Of a stretch of DNA of 64,000 bases, positions 34,254-43,935 are shown piece by piece (position 1 is the first letter of the stretch; each line of letters opens with the position of its first letter). This stretch comes from Cytophagales bacterium Alg240-R148. GTDB taxonomy: Bacteria; Bacteroidota; Bacteroidia; Cytophagales; Cyclobacteriaceae. Made by a program: the position numbers and the translations under genes. The notes below the pieces were generated by a model. The model was not told the origin of the DNA and did not search any database. It saw only the letters and a list, made by a program, of their open reading frames with translations. The stretch spans positions 857,521 through 921,520 of the forward strand of contig LS999826.1 of the NCBI GenBank assembly GCA_900537185.1, given 5' to 3'.

Positions 34254-34826
34254 ATGCTTCACCAACATTTTATATTGCACAAACCTGTGGGGGTTATTTG
34301 CCAGTTTGTTTATACCCACAAACGCAAAAAAATTTTATTAGGAGATCTTTATAATTTCCCGAAAGGCACCATGTCCATAGGGCGTTTGGATGTACATTCG
34401 GAAGGGTTGTTGTTGTTGACCACCGACGGAAAAGTGAGTGAGGCTGTTCGATCCAAAACGGTTGAAAAAGAATACCATGTACAGGTGGATGGTCGGATTA
34501 CAGAGGAAGCCATACAACGATTAAACGAAGGAGTGGAAATCGGAGTAGATGGAAAGAAGTACAAAACGTTACCGGGTAAAGCCAAGAAATTAGATGGGCC
34601 AGGGGCCATTGCAGATCCTTCTTACAAAGAGAGAGAAGCAAGGCATGGACCAACCAGTTGGGCCAGCATAGTGGTAACAGAAGGGAAATTCAGGCAGGTC
34701 AGAAAAATGACAGCGGCTGTGGGGTTTCCAACTTTGCGTTTGATACGTGTGCGAGTAGGACAGGTACACATTGCAGACTTACAGGTAGGGGAAGTTAGAG
34801 CGGTAGAGCGGTTCCAATTGAAGTAA
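34254..34826 (+). CDS. rluE: 23S rRNA pseudouridine synthase E-like (RsuA/RluE family)
   Basis: 190 residues from ATG 34254 (MLHQHFILHKPVGVIC); a further in-frame start upstream encodes only a hydrophobic run. Motifs: KPVGVICQF near the N terminus, the catalytic GRLDVHSEGLLLLT with the active-site Asp at about residue 47, and the C-terminal VTEGKFRQVRKMTAAVGFPTLRLIRVRVG (written as parts: TEGKFRQVRKM, GFPTLRLIRV). There is no S4 domain, which together with the short length fits RluE, the 23S U2457-type enzyme. Single gene; the terminator at its 3' end belongs to the opposite-strand MFS gene. Confidence 0.9.
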   Translation: MLHQHFILHKPVGVICQFVYTHKRKKILLGDLYNFPKGTMSIGRLDVHSEGLLLLTTDGKVSEAVRSKTVEKEYHVQVDGRITEEAIQRLNEGVEIGVDGKKYKTLPGKAKKLDGPGAIADPSYKEREARHGPTSWASIVVTEGKFRQVRKMTAAVGFPTLRLIRVRVGQVHIADLQVGEVRAVERFQLK

Positions 34827-34889
34827 AGAAAAAGGCAAGCTTGTTGCCAAATAACTGGTATCCATTCCAAAATATAATAAAGAGTAAAA

Positions 34890-34931
34890 ATCCCGTGCCC
34901 ACTAAACCCTTAACCCAAACGGACACGGGAT
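34890..34931 (-). terminator. Terminator of the minus-strand sugar operon
   Basis: Stem of 11 bp with one mismatch (ATCCCGTGCCC 34890-34900 against 34921-34931). It is followed on the minus strand by TTTTT and lies 21 bp after the MFS gene stop. It also lies between convergent genes, so it may stop rluE transcripts. Confidence 0.7.
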
Positions 34932-34952
34932 ACTAAAATACATTGTGTAAAT

Positions 34953-36239
34953 TTAGTCTCTTTTTAAAATCAGGCAGAGCAGTCCGGCGAAGAGCATGAG
35001 CACTCCACCAATCATCACTGCCGTCATTCTATTGTTATTCAACAAATTTTCCATAATCCAACCAAAACCAACGGATGCCAAAATTTCAGGCAACACGATA
35101 AAGAAGTTGAAAACCCCCATGTATACCCCTACTTTTTTTGCGGGCAGTGAAGGGGCCAAAATGGCATAAGGCATAGACAAAATAGACGCCCATGCAATGC
35201 CTATTCCCGTCATGGAAGCGTACAACCAATTGGGGTTTTCTACAAAACCAACGGATATTAACCCAATACCTCCTGCAAACAAACAAAGCATGTGGGTGAT
35301 TGGTTTTGAAAGTTTTCTGCTGATCGCTGGCAAGGCCAGCGCAAATGCAAAAGTAACGAGGTTGTAAAAAGACAAGGTTAACCCAGCAAAAGCAACTCCT
35401 TTGGTATATAAAACAGTGCCTTCTTCTGCACCATACACGTTGCGGGCTACTGCTACGGAGTAATAAAACCACATCAAAAACAATCCGGGCCAAGTGAAAA
35501 ACTGCACCAAAGCAATTTTTTTCATTTGTTTTGGCATATTGAAAATGGTGTGGAAAATTTCTTTCACACCATCTGAAAAGCTATTTTCTTGGTCTTCTAT
35601 TGCTTCATTTTCTGGTTCGTTGCCCGATTTAAAAACGGTGTAGGCAACGGCTCCAAAAAAAGCAACGGCGCCCAAGTAAAAAGAGAATTTGACAGAATCA
35701 GGAATGCTCCCCTTTTCTGCTTGTTCGGAAATTCCAAACCAATTGCTCATCATCCAAGGTAGAGCAGAAGCAATAACAGAGCCTGCTCCAATAAAGAAGC
35801 TTTGCATGGCAAACCCTTTTGGCTGCTGTTTTTCATTGAGCTTGTCGACAGTGAAGGCCCTAAAGGGTTCCATACTGATGTTGATGGAAGCATCCAGAAT
35901 CCACAACAACCCTGCTGCCATCCAAATGGCTGAAGCATTGGGCATGAAAAACAAGGCAATGGAGCTTAAAATTGCTCCAATCATGAAATAAGGCTTCCTT
36001 TTACCAAATCTAGATTTTGTCCGGTCGCTTTTGTAACCAATTATTGGTTGTACGATTAAACCTGTCAAAGGCGCAGCCAAAAATAACAACGGAATGGCAT
36101 GGGCCTCCGCTCCTAAATATTCATAAATGGGGCCCATATTGGCCATTTGAAGGGCCCATCCAAATTGAATTCCGAAAAACCCAAAACTCATATTCCAAAT
36201 TTGCCAAAAGGACAAGTTGGGTTTGTTGATGTTTGTCAT
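34953..36239 (-). CDS. MFS sugar transporter (GPH/SLC45-like maltose or maltodextrin carrier)
   Basis: 428 residues from ATG 36239 (MTNINKPNLSFWQIWNMSFG). Twelve membrane spans carry the GPH/SUC-type mark GFFGIQFGWALQMANMGPIYEYLG in helix 1 and GYKSDRTKSRFGKRKPY in loop 2-3. This carrier type occurs in Bacteroidota starch loci, where it moves maltose or short maltodextrins into the cytoplasm by proton or cation symport. It is the last gene of the operon GH31 - GH13 - GH13 - MFS, 10 bp after the upstream stop. Substrate inferred from context. Confidence 0.85.
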   Translation of the reverse strand: MTNINKPNLSFWQIWNMSFGFFGIQFGWALQMANMGPIYEYLGAEAHAIPLLFLAAPLTGLIVQPIIGYKSDRTKSRFGKRKPYFMIGAILSSIALFFMPNASAIWMAAGLLWILDASINISMEPFRAFTVDKLNEKQQPKGFAMQSFFIGAGSVIASALPWMMSNWFGISEQAEKGSIPDSVKFSFYLGAVAFFGAVAYTVFKSGNEPENEAIEDQENSFSDGVKEIFHTIFNMPKQMKKIALVQFFTWPGLFLMWFYYSVAVARNVYGAEEGTVLYTKGVAFAGLTLSFYNLVTFAFALALPAISRKLSKPITHMLCLFAGGIGLISVGFVENPNWLYASMTGIGIAWASILSMPYAILAPSLPAKKVGVYMGVFNFFIVLPEILASVGFGWIMENLLNNNRMTAVMIGGVLMLFAGLLCLILKRD

Positions 36240-36249
36240 ATAACTTAGG

Positions 36250-37629
36250 TTATATTGATTCTTTATTGTTTTTTGTAAATACCCAGTATTGGTAAGGACC
36301 AATAACGGTATCTACATTCAATCGAATATCTTTTCCGCTCATTTCATCTTTAATATTGCCATGAAAATCACTTGGTATATTAAGTTCAACAGAATCCGCT
36401 CTAAAATTGATGATGACCAAAACTTCGTTGCCATTTTTTTCTCTGTGGTAGCCAATTACGTCTTTGTTATTGCCCATATCGAAGAAATTGGGTTGCCCAC
36501 CAAAAGAGCCATTCCAGAGTGCTTCATTGTCTTTTTTAAGTTGAAGCAATTTTTTGTAAAACGCCTCGTACTTTAAATTTGAAAAGTCGATGGTATCTTT
36601 TTCAAAAAAGAGCAAACGTTTGTCGAGCCCTGCTTCCATGCCAGAATATACCAATGGCATACCTTGAACGGTGGCGGCCAGAACAGCAAAAGCTTCTCTA
36701 GCATCTCCGAAACGTTCTTTTACCGTGCCGTTCCATGAGTTTTCATCGTGGTTCGACGTGAAATTCATTCGGATGGCCGAAGCATCGAATTTATTAAAAT
36801 CTTCGTTCAAAAATGCTACCATGTCGGGTACATCTTTATTGCCCTTTGCCAACTCATTCATCTCATGATGAAATCCCCAACCATAGGTCATATGAAAAGC
36901 ATGGTCGTGCATTTTAGGTTCATCCCACTCGGCCAACATAAAAACAGATTTATCTACATCCAAAGAATCTTTGGCTCTGTTCCAGAAAGTCATTGGTACT
37001 TCTCCAGCCACATCACATCGGAAGCCATCAATGTTGGAGGTTTTAATCCAGTACCGCATGTCTGCAATCATATTGTTTTGCATGTCCATGTTGTCGTAGT
37101 TCAAATCGGCCACATCCGACCAATCTTCCACCGGAGCAACAATGTTGCCCAAAGAATCTTTGGTATAATAAGTATCATCTTTGTCAATCCAAACGTGGTC
37201 CCATGAGGTGTGGTTGGCAACCCAGTCTAAGATTACCATCATATCTAAGTTATGCGCCTCTTCTACCAAAGCATTCCAATCTTCTAAAGTACCAAATTCT
37301 GGGTTGATGGCCGTATAATTTTGTATGGAGTAATAACTTCCCAATCCTCCTTTTCGGTTCTTCTCTCCAATTGGTTGGATTGGCATCACCCAAAGAATAT
37401 CTACTCCCATTGATTTTAATCGGGGCAAATGTTCTTTAAAAGCATTGAAAGTACCTTCTTTTGAATACTGTCTTATGTTCACTTCATAGATGTTTTTATC
37501 TTTAACTTTTTCTAAAATGGAAGTCGCCGGTGTTTTAGAAACAACTGGTGTTTCCGAAGTATCCTCCGCTTGTTGTGAACAAGAAGCGAATAAAAAGGCC
37601 AAAGCAATTAATACTGTAAAGTTTTTCAT
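36250..37629 (-). CDS. GH13 alpha-amylase family lipoprotein (maltodextrin hydrolase)
   Basis: 459 residues from ATG 37629; a TTG two codons earlier is in frame. Lipobox at FASC. The (beta/alpha)8 GH13 core shows region I ILDWVANHT, region II GFRCDVAGE (nucleophile Asp), region III MLAEWDEP (acid/base Glu) and region IV TSNHDENSW (transition-state Asp). It has a short C-terminal beta domain and no carbohydrate-binding module. It is 6 bp after the preceding GH13. Lipoprotein anchoring suggests action on maltodextrins in the periplasm after SusC/D import. Confidence 0.93.
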   Translation of the reverse strand: MKNFTVLIALAFLFASCSQQAEDTSETPVVSKTPATSILEKVKDKNIYEVNIRQYSKEGTFNAFKEHLPRLKSMGVDILWVMPIQPIGEKNRKGGLGSYYSIQNYTAINPEFGTLEDWNALVEEAHNLDMMVILDWVANHTSWDHVWIDKDDTYYTKDSLGNIVAPVEDWSDVADLNYDNMDMQNNMIADMRYWIKTSNIDGFRCDVAGEVPMTFWNRAKDSLDVDKSVFMLAEWDEPKMHDHAFHMTYGWGFHHEMNELAKGNKDVPDMVAFLNEDFNKFDASAIRMNFTSNHDENSWNGTVKERFGDAREAFAVLAATVQGMPLVYSGMEAGLDKRLLFFEKDTIDFSNLKYEAFYKKLLQLKKDNEALWNGSFGGQPNFFDMGNNKDVIGYHREKNGNEVLVIINFRADSVELNIPSDFHGNIKDEMSGKDIRLNVDTVIGPYQYWVFTKNNKESI

Positions 37630-37635
37630 GTGCAA

Positions 37636-39966
37636 CTAATTAGTAGTTATGTATTCAAACGAATAAGGTTCTAGATTTAAAGTGTTGTTTTGGATGGTTT
37701 GTCCAAATTCAACTCGTGTATGGGTAGCGTCTATCAAAGTGGTAAGATCCAGGCTTTTGGTTTCGGAAGAATTGTTCAGTACAATTAAAGTACTTTGTCC
37801 TAAATACGATCTTTTAATCCAATAAACATTGTTTGCGCCAATTCCTGATTGGGTACTGCCATATATTAATTCCATTCGTGCGTTTCTAAGTTTGCCCAAT
37901 TGAGCAACCTTCCCTTTTAACTGGTTTTGTTGGTTGCTTAATGCCTCAAAAACCATCATTTTTCTATTGTCCGGATCGTTGCCTCCTGGAAGCCCAATTT
38001 CATCTCCATAATAGACCACTGGAAGCCCTGGAATGGCATAATTAAAGGCATGTAACAGCGCTAATTTTTTGTAACCAACACTGTCTTGGATGTCAATGGT
38101 TCTGGTCCAGCCTGCTTTTTTTGCATCTTCATCGAATCGAACCGAACCATCGGCATAACTGATGAACCGGGCACGGTCTTGATTTCCGGAAATATTGCCC
38201 ATCAAGTGGTGGTCTCCGTACCATTTGATGGAAGACAATAAGCCGTTGTTCAATCGAGTGAAGTTTTCGTCGTTTCCAGCAAAAGTTGCTACTGCATCGT
38301 CGTATAAGTTGAAGTCAAATTGAGCATCCAACATCCCGGAATTGATGTAGCTGGCTATTAATTCTTTTGACCCATAGGTTTCGCCTATTTGGAAAATACT
38401 TTTATTGTTCGGTTCCATGACCTGCGTCTTAACCTTTTTTGTTAAGGTCCGCCAAAACTTTAAGGGTATGTGCTTGGTGGCATCGTGTCTGAAACCGTCA
38501 AAATCAAACTGTTTTAACCAGAATATAGCAGAATCGGTCATAGGCTCTATCACCTCTTCTTTTCTTAAATCTAAAGTAGGTAAAAAGGTATCAAACCAAG
38601 TAGTTAAACGGTGTTCATCCCACTTTTCAGTGTTCATGCTTCCGTCTGGTAAGTATAAATCGGTGGCCCAATCAGGGTTGTTCTTGTAAATACTGTGCTG
38701 TTCGTGCACGTGGTTGGCAACGTAATCCAAAAGCACATTGAGTTCTTTCTTATGGGCGCCATCCAACATTTCCTCCAACTCTTCGTTGGTGCCAAACCTA
38801 TAATCCACTCTTGTAGAAGATATGGGCCAATATCCATGGTAGGCAGAAAACTTGGTTCCAGGGTCTGGGTAGTAACCAAATGGCCCTTCAGGATTTTGTG
38901 TAATGGGGGATATCCAAATCGTATTGATACCCAATTCAGTAAAGTATCCTTGTTCCAATTGTGAGGTGATGCCACGGAGGTCCCCACCATGGTAATCAGC
39001 TCTGGGGTGTACGGATGGTAGGTTCAGGGGTTTGTCGTTGTTTTTGTTGCCATTGAAAAACCGATCTACCATCATAAAATACAGCGTGTTGTTGTGTTTG
39101 TTTGTTCTATCTAAGCTGTTGGCATTGTCTACCACTTTTCCAGAATGTATTGGAAACATCAATTCGTTGCTCAACTTATTATTGCTGGTGGTATAGATTC
39201 GCAAATGACCTGAATCAGGCATTGTTTCCCAAAGTTTTTTGGATAGATTGAATGTTGTTTCCTTACCGGATAGTTCTTGTGCAACAATGGCTATGTTGTT
39301 GTAGAATACCACAACAGATTGCATGGGTGCATCCGACCGAACCACTAGGTTATAGGTTGAATTCTGGGCTTCTATTTGTGGTGCTTTAGCAGGGTTGGGG
39401 TCTACTACTTTCAGTAGAGAGTTCCATCCTCCTACACCATTTTCAATACTGTCTTTATTGAATGGGTCCCGTATTTCGTTGCCACCTTCTACCAATAAAT
39501 ATTGGTAGGTTCCGGGCGAAAGTTTAAAAGAGATTTTGTTATTGGCAGAAAATGTGCCTTTGCTAGAGTTCCAAGCGTTGAACTCCCCCTTTAAAGCAGG
39601 TTTTTTATGTTTGCCTTTGTACTCAAAAGTAATGCGCTGTTTGTCAGACCTTTTAAGAAGTACATGTGCTTGTTTGTTTTTTCTTTTTATTTTTAGAATA
39701 CCAGTTGCACTTTCTAGTTGGCCAGTTAATAAGATTTGCCCATGTTCTACCGCCAATTGTAGCCCTGAAGGGGCTTCAAAAGACAGAGAGTCTTGTAAAG
39801 TGTAGTCACTTATTACCAGTTTGGTTGTATCTGGTTCCAATAAAACTGGTACAAACAAAGTGCTTCCTGGTAGTGCACCAATGGTGGTAGCGACTTCATT
39901 TTTACAAGAGAAAAGGACAGCTAGTACTGCTGTACAACTAAAAAGTAATTTCAAAAGATCCTTCAT
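37636..39966 (-). CDS. GH13 lipoprotein, cyclomaltodextrinase/neopullulanase-like with N-terminal E-set domains (SusA/SusB-locus type)
   Basis: 776 residues from ATG 39966, 29 bp inside the end of the GH31 gene. Lipobox at VLFSC (Cys21). A beta-rich region up to about 300 includes a CBM48-like KKPALKGEFNAWNSSKGTF. The GH13 core follows: LLDYVANHVHE (region I), FDGFRHDATKHIP (II, Asp nucleophile), IFQIGETYGSK (III, Glu) and SGNQDRARF (IV, in which the usual NHD is replaced by NQD). The changed region IV His is notable because that residue helps bind subsite -1. It probably trims imported maltodextrins or cyclodextrins in the periplasm. Confidence 0.9.
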   Translation of the reverse strand: MKDLLKLLFSCTAVLAVLFSCKNEVATTIGALPGSTLFVPVLLEPDTTKLVISDYTLQDSLSFEAPSGLQLAVEHGQILLTGQLESATGILKIKRKNKQAHVLLKRSDKQRITFEYKGKHKKPALKGEFNAWNSSKGTFSANNKISFKLSPGTYQYLLVEGGNEIRDPFNKDSIENGVGGWNSLLKVVDPNPAKAPQIEAQNSTYNLVVRSDAPMQSVVVFYNNIAIVAQELSGKETTFNLSKKLWETMPDSGHLRIYTTSNNKLSNELMFPIHSGKVVDNANSLDRTNKHNNTLYFMMVDRFFNGNKNNDKPLNLPSVHPRADYHGGDLRGITSQLEQGYFTELGINTIWISPITQNPEGPFGYYPDPGTKFSAYHGYWPISSTRVDYRFGTNEELEEMLDGAHKKELNVLLDYVANHVHEQHSIYKNNPDWATDLYLPDGSMNTEKWDEHRLTTWFDTFLPTLDLRKEEVIEPMTDSAIFWLKQFDFDGFRHDATKHIPLKFWRTLTKKVKTQVMEPNNKSIFQIGETYGSKELIASYINSGMLDAQFDFNLYDDAVATFAGNDENFTRLNNGLLSSIKWYGDHHLMGNISGNQDRARFISYADGSVRFDEDAKKAGWTRTIDIQDSVGYKKLALLHAFNYAIPGLPVVYYGDEIGLPGGNDPDNRKMMVFEALSNQQNQLKGKVAQLGKLRNARMELIYGSTQSGIGANNVYWIKRSYLGQSTLIVLNNSSETKSLDLTTLIDATHTRVEFGQTIQNNTLNLEPYSFEYITTN

Positions 39967-42367
39967 TGTTATCAATTATGGTATAAGGAAGTTGTTCTAC
40001 TCTTAATGTATCCGCTGGCTCAGGAGTAAAAGGATCAAAATTAGAAAGAGGTTGGATCCACCTGTAATCTTCTTCCTCTACTATGGCAGGTGTTCCTTGT
40101 AACTTAGGGAACACTTCTTCAAATCCGTGAAAATACAGTTTTATTTTGCTGAACTTAGATGCTTTTAACCCTTCCTTTTTGTTAAAAGTAAGGCTGCTTT
40201 GGTCTACATCGTAGTGGATTGTTCTTTTATAGTATGCAGCATCACTTTGATAGGCATAACTGTTGCCATCATCTTCGTAATAGACAAAACTGTTGTTGTC
40301 TTCTCCATTGTATAAATGAATTTCCAAAAATTCGCCAGCATCCGCTCCTGTATGCAATACTTTTTTCTGCACGGGTATAATAGAAGCACCTTTAACAAAA
40401 ACAGGGAGTTTTTCTATAGGGCAGGAAACCACATGGGTTTTTCCACCACTGTACACATTGTCGTTGTAGAAGTCGTACCAGTATCCTTTTGGCAAATACA
40501 CCTCTGTATAGTTTTTGTCACTTTCTACTGGTGCAACTAAAATAGATGGACCAAATAAATATTGGTTCTCAAAAGCCTCTTCGTAAATGGTGGCTTCGTG
40601 GGTAAAGTTGATGGCCAGCGAACGCGCAATGGGCAACCCATTTTGTGAAGCTTCATAGAACAAAGAATACAAATAAGGCAGCAGTCGGTAGCGCAGGGTA
40701 ATATAACTTTGAGATATTTCTTCAATGGTTTCTCCAAAAGACCAAGGTTCTGAGTCCCTGCTATCGATGTTGCTGTGCACCCGGTAAAATGGTGTAAAGG
40801 CACCAACGGAAATCCAACGAGCAAATAATTTGCTACTACCGTTGCCTACAAAACCACCTACATCGTATCCTGCAAATGGCACACCACTCATTCCGAGGCT
40901 GTTTACCAATCGAATACCCAATAACATATGTTCGTTGGTGGCAACATTGTCTCCTGTCCAAAGGGCACCATACCTTTGCACTCCTGCAAAACCAGATCGG
41001 GTAAGGTTAAATGGTCTTTTGCCATTGAGTAATTTTTTAGCACCTTCATAGGAGCTTTTGGCCATCAAAAGACCATATAAATTTCTGCCTTTTCTTGCGG
41101 TGCCTTTGTTTCCGTCAAAATCAAATTCAATTAATTCAGGAAGCATCTGACCCCAAGTGGCAATTTCATTCATGTCATTCCAGTATCCTTCTACGCCATC
41201 TTTGGCATAAAATGCCATTTTCTCGCCCCACCATTGCCGTACTTCTTGTCTTGTAAAGTCTGGAAAGTGGCATTTTCCAGGCCAAACTTCTCCCGTATAA
41301 GGCGTGTTGTCGGGGTATTTTATAAAAAAGTCATTTTCGATGCCTTCGTCAAAAGGCTCATACCCTTTTTCAATTTTTATACCTGGATCACAAATCACAA
41401 CCACATGAAACCCCATTTCGTTGAGTCGGGCAATCATGGAGGGAGCATCTTTGAATTTTTCTCCATCCCAGGTGAAAATTTTGTATTTTTCCATGTGGTG
41501 GATGTCCAGAACAATTACATCCGCAGGGATTTCTTTTTTTCTAAATGTATCTGCAACACTTAAAACTCGTTCATCCGGATAGTAACTGTACCTACATTGC
41601 TGGAATCCAATGCTCCAAATTGGAGGTAGTTCAATTTTACCCGTTAAATTGGAGTATTCGTCTAGTATGGAGGGGACATCTTGGTTGTAAATAAAAAAGT
41701 AATCCATGTCTCCTGCATCCGCAGAGAAACTGGAAAACCGATCGTTAGAAGCTCCAAAATTGAAAAATGATTTATAGGAATTGTTGAAATATATGCCGTA
41801 AGATAAATTATTGTGTACCCCTATGTAAAACGGAATGGAGCAATACAATGGGTCTCCATTAACCGGATACCCGAAATAATCAGAATTCCAATTTTGATAT
41901 CCCTTGCCTCTGCGGTCCAATGGTCCTGTTTTTTCACCCAAACCCAAAAAACGCTCTCCTTCTTGCAATTTTTTGTAGCAAGTAACCTGTTCGCCTATCC
42001 AATTAATTCCAAAAGCAGGCTCATCTTCGTTGATGATTTGATCGTCTAAAGTATAGTATGCAACTCTAAAAGGTGATTTAGAAAACTTTGCTTTTATTTT
42101 ACAGGTAGTTAATACAATAGCCTCTCCATCGTCTTCTATTCTATAGTCTGTATTCTGAGCCGTTGTATTCAATGGATATTGCAAATCTTCGTGTTTGCTA
42201 TTTCTTGTAGCTTGTACTCGAATGGTACTGGCATTGAATACCGTTATATCAATTTTTGTATGGTTGGTAGTTATTGATATACCATGATCAGTTACTTCAG
42301 AGGATACAACATTCCCAACGCTGTTATTATTCCATACCGCTTCATCAGATTGTATTGAATTGATCAT
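39938..42367 (-). CDS. GH31 alpha-glucosidase, probably cytoplasmic
   Basis: 809 residues without signal peptide (MINSIQSDEAVWNN). GH31 hallmarks: an N-terminal beta-sandwich to about 240, then a (beta/alpha)8 barrel with VIVLDIHHMEKYKIFTW. The nucleophile is Asp398 in GYWNDMNE, TRSGFAGVQRYGALWTGDN carries the acid/base region, and SGVPFAGYDVGGF follows. C-terminal beta domains complete it. Absence of a signal, next to lipoprotein GH13s and an MFS importer, fits cytoplasmic hydrolysis of maltose/maltotriose. It is the first gene of the minus arm, with its LacI operator 90 bp upstream and its 3' end overlapping the next start. Confidence 0.95.
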   Translation of the reverse strand: MINSIQSDEAVWNNNSVGNVVSSEVTDHGISITTNHTKIDITVFNASTIRVQATRNSKHEDLQYPLNTTAQNTDYRIEDDGEAIVLTTCKIKAKFSKSPFRVAYYTLDDQIINEDEPAFGINWIGEQVTCYKKLQEGERFLGLGEKTGPLDRRGKGYQNWNSDYFGYPVNGDPLYCSIPFYIGVHNNLSYGIYFNNSYKSFFNFGASNDRFSSFSADAGDMDYFFIYNQDVPSILDEYSNLTGKIELPPIWSIGFQQCRYSYYPDERVLSVADTFRKKEIPADVIVLDIHHMEKYKIFTWDGEKFKDAPSMIARLNEMGFHVVVICDPGIKIEKGYEPFDEGIENDFFIKYPDNTPYTGEVWPGKCHFPDFTRQEVRQWWGEKMAFYAKDGVEGYWNDMNEIATWGQMLPELIEFDFDGNKGTARKGRNLYGLLMAKSSYEGAKKLLNGKRPFNLTRSGFAGVQRYGALWTGDNVATNEHMLLGIRLVNSLGMSGVPFAGYDVGGFVGNGSSKLFARWISVGAFTPFYRVHSNIDSRDSEPWSFGETIEEISQSYITLRYRLLPYLYSLFYEASQNGLPIARSLAINFTHEATIYEEAFENQYLFGPSILVAPVESDKNYTEVYLPKGYWYDFYNDNVYSGGKTHVVSCPIEKLPVFVKGASIIPVQKKVLHTGADAGEFLEIHLYNGEDNNSFVYYEDDGNSYAYQSDAAYYKRTIHYDVDQSSLTFNKKEGLKASKFSKIKLYFHGFEEVFPKLQGTPAIVEEEDYRWIQPLSNFDPFTPEPADTLRVEQLPYTIIDNNEGSFEITF

Positions 42368-42396
42368 ATTATTACAAATTTTTTGTCTTTACAATG

Positions 42397-42410
42397 TGGT
42401 TGTTCAACCA
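42397..42410. promoter_or_regulatory. Small palindrome in the GH31 leader
   Basis: TGGTTGTTCAACCA, a perfect 6-bp inverted repeat with a 2-nt spacer, 30 bp before the GH31 ATG. No clear -33/-7 pair was seen around it. It may be a second regulator site or a leader hairpin. Confidence 0.35.
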
Positions 42411-42456
42411 ATATAAAAACAAAAAAAGCGGTTTTTAAAGCGTTTTAAGCAAAAAA

Positions 42457-42478
42457 AAACCGCAAACGTTTGCGGTTT
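42457..42478. promoter_or_regulatory. LacI operator copy 1, also terminator-like after lacI
   Basis: Perfect 22-bp palindrome with core GCAAACGTTTGC (42462-42473), flanked by CCG/CGG and A/T runs. It continues as GGTTTCGGTTT, giving a 23-bp block shared with copy 2. On the minus strand the palindrome is followed by nine T, so it can also act as the terminator of the lacI gene, whose stop lies 34 bp before it. Confidence 0.8.
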
Positions 42479-42511
42479 CGGTTTAAATGTTGCGGCAGTT
42501 TTTTTAAGGTT

Positions 42512-43537
42512 TTATTTTTTGGAACTTTCCCTAACTAAAAGATTAGTTTTGAGTATTCTGTTTTCTGATGGCAGTGGGGTATCACTTTGGTTGTTAATTT
42601 CTGCAATTAAAAGCCGGGTGGCTTCTTGACCCATTTCAAACCCTGGCTGTGCAACGGAAGAAAGAGCAGGTTCTATTAAACTGGCAAAGCGCCAATTGCT
42701 AAAACCAACAATAGCCACATCTTCAGGAATGGAAAGGCCTTTCTTTTTGATGGCTTTCATTGCCCCATACGCCGCCATATCATTGTTCGCAAATAAAGCA
42801 TCTGGAGGCGAGGTACTGTTGAGCAATTGCGTGGTAATGGTTTCGGCTTCTTCAAATGTGCCTTCCCCACATATGCAAATGTGCTCGTCTTTGATGGGAA
42901 TACCATATTCGTTTAATGCTCTTTTGTAACCATTCATTCGGTTCAAAGAGATGGTAAGATTGGCGGGGCCAGCCAAGTGTGCAATCCGTTTGTACCCTTC
43001 TGTAATTAAATGGACAGTAGCTTCGTGTGCCCCAAACTCATCGTCCACCACTACTTTATGGGTGTCCACTTCATCTGCCACTCTATCAAAAAATGCAAGA
43101 GCAATGCCTTTGTCCACTAAATTTTGGTAGTGGTTGTAGTTCACATTGTCTCTGGCCACAGAAGCGATAACGCCATCCACTCTGGTATTGAATAAGGTTT
43201 GTAAATTTTGTTTCTCGCGTTCACTGGATTCATTGGATTGGGTAATTATAATGTTGTATCCAGCTTTATAGGCCACGTCTTCAATTCCTGAAATAACAGC
43301 TGAAAAGAAAAAGTGTTCTATTTCTGGAATTACCACCCCTATGGTATTGGTGTGTCTTTTTCTAAGGCTTTGAGCAATTGAGTTGGGTTGGTAGTTCAAT
43401 TCATCCGCCAAATCCATTACAGCCTTTTTTGTATCCGGGCTAATATCCGGATGGTCCTTTAAAGCGCGCGAAACAGTGGAAGCAGAAATGTTCAATGCTT
43501 TGGCTATGTCCTTAATGGTGACCTGGCTGCTCTTCAT
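42512..43537 (-). CDS. LacI family transcriptional regulator of the starch locus
   Basis: 341 residues from ATG 43537. The N-terminal LacI headpiece is VTIKDIAKALNISASTVSRALKDHPDIS with the hinge YQPNSIAQSLRK. A PurR-like periplasmic-binding-protein domain follows (TIGVVIPEIEHFFFSAVISGIED and IDG-type strands). LacI proteins with this recognition helix bind CG-centred palindromes, matching the two GCAAACGTTTGC sites in this locus. The ligand is probably maltose or a related oligosaccharide. It lies between the two divergent arms; whether it represses or activates cannot be read from sequence. Confidence 0.93.
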   Translation of the reverse strand: MKSSQVTIKDIAKALNISASTVSRALKDHPDISPDTKKAVMDLADELNYQPNSIAQSLRKRHTNTIGVVIPEIEHFFFSAVISGIEDVAYKAGYNIIITQSNESSEREKQNLQTLFNTRVDGVIASVARDNVNYNHYQNLVDKGIALAFFDRVADEVDTHKVVVDDEFGAHEATVHLITEGYKRIAHLAGPANLTISLNRMNGYKRALNEYGIPIKDEHICICGEGTFEEAETITTQLLNSTSPPDALFANNDMAAYGAMKAIKKKGLSIPEDVAIVGFSNWRFASLIEPALSSVAQPGFEMGQEATRLLIAEINNQSDTPLPSENRILKTNLLVRESSKK

Positions 43538-43763
43538 GTGTTGGTTCAATTACTATTCGGTCTCCAATATACTATTAATAATAAAAATTTCTTCTAGAAA
43601 TGAAATTAATGCGGTCTTTAGAAACCTAATTCATAGGCGTTTTGTTTTTGCCTTATAAGAAATGTACAATTTTAATATAGGGTGCGGAATATTAAAATAG
43701 TATTATTTAATAGGGAGGGGTTCAAGAGCAATCTCGAAAGGTCCGAAAAGAAAGATGTTTTAT

Positions 43764-43786
43764 GCAAACGTTTGCGGTTTCGGTTT
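43764..43786. promoter_or_regulatory. LacI operator copy 2, upstream of susC
   Basis: GCAAACGTTTGC (43764-43775) followed by GGTTTCGGTTT, identical over 23 bp to the block at 42462-42484. It is about 170 bp upstream of the susC -33 element and about 230 bp from the lacI start, so it is positioned to act on either divergent promoter. Confidence 0.8.
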
Positions 43787-43935
43787 CGTTAAAAAAATGC
43801 TGAAAAATGCTGTTTTTGGCTTGTTTAAGGATATTTTAATTTCAATATTAGAGGAGTGATAAGGTAAATATACTGGTTTTGTGAAGGAAGTGATGTTATC
43901 GGAACATTTGTGAAATATTAACCTTACTTAACAAA

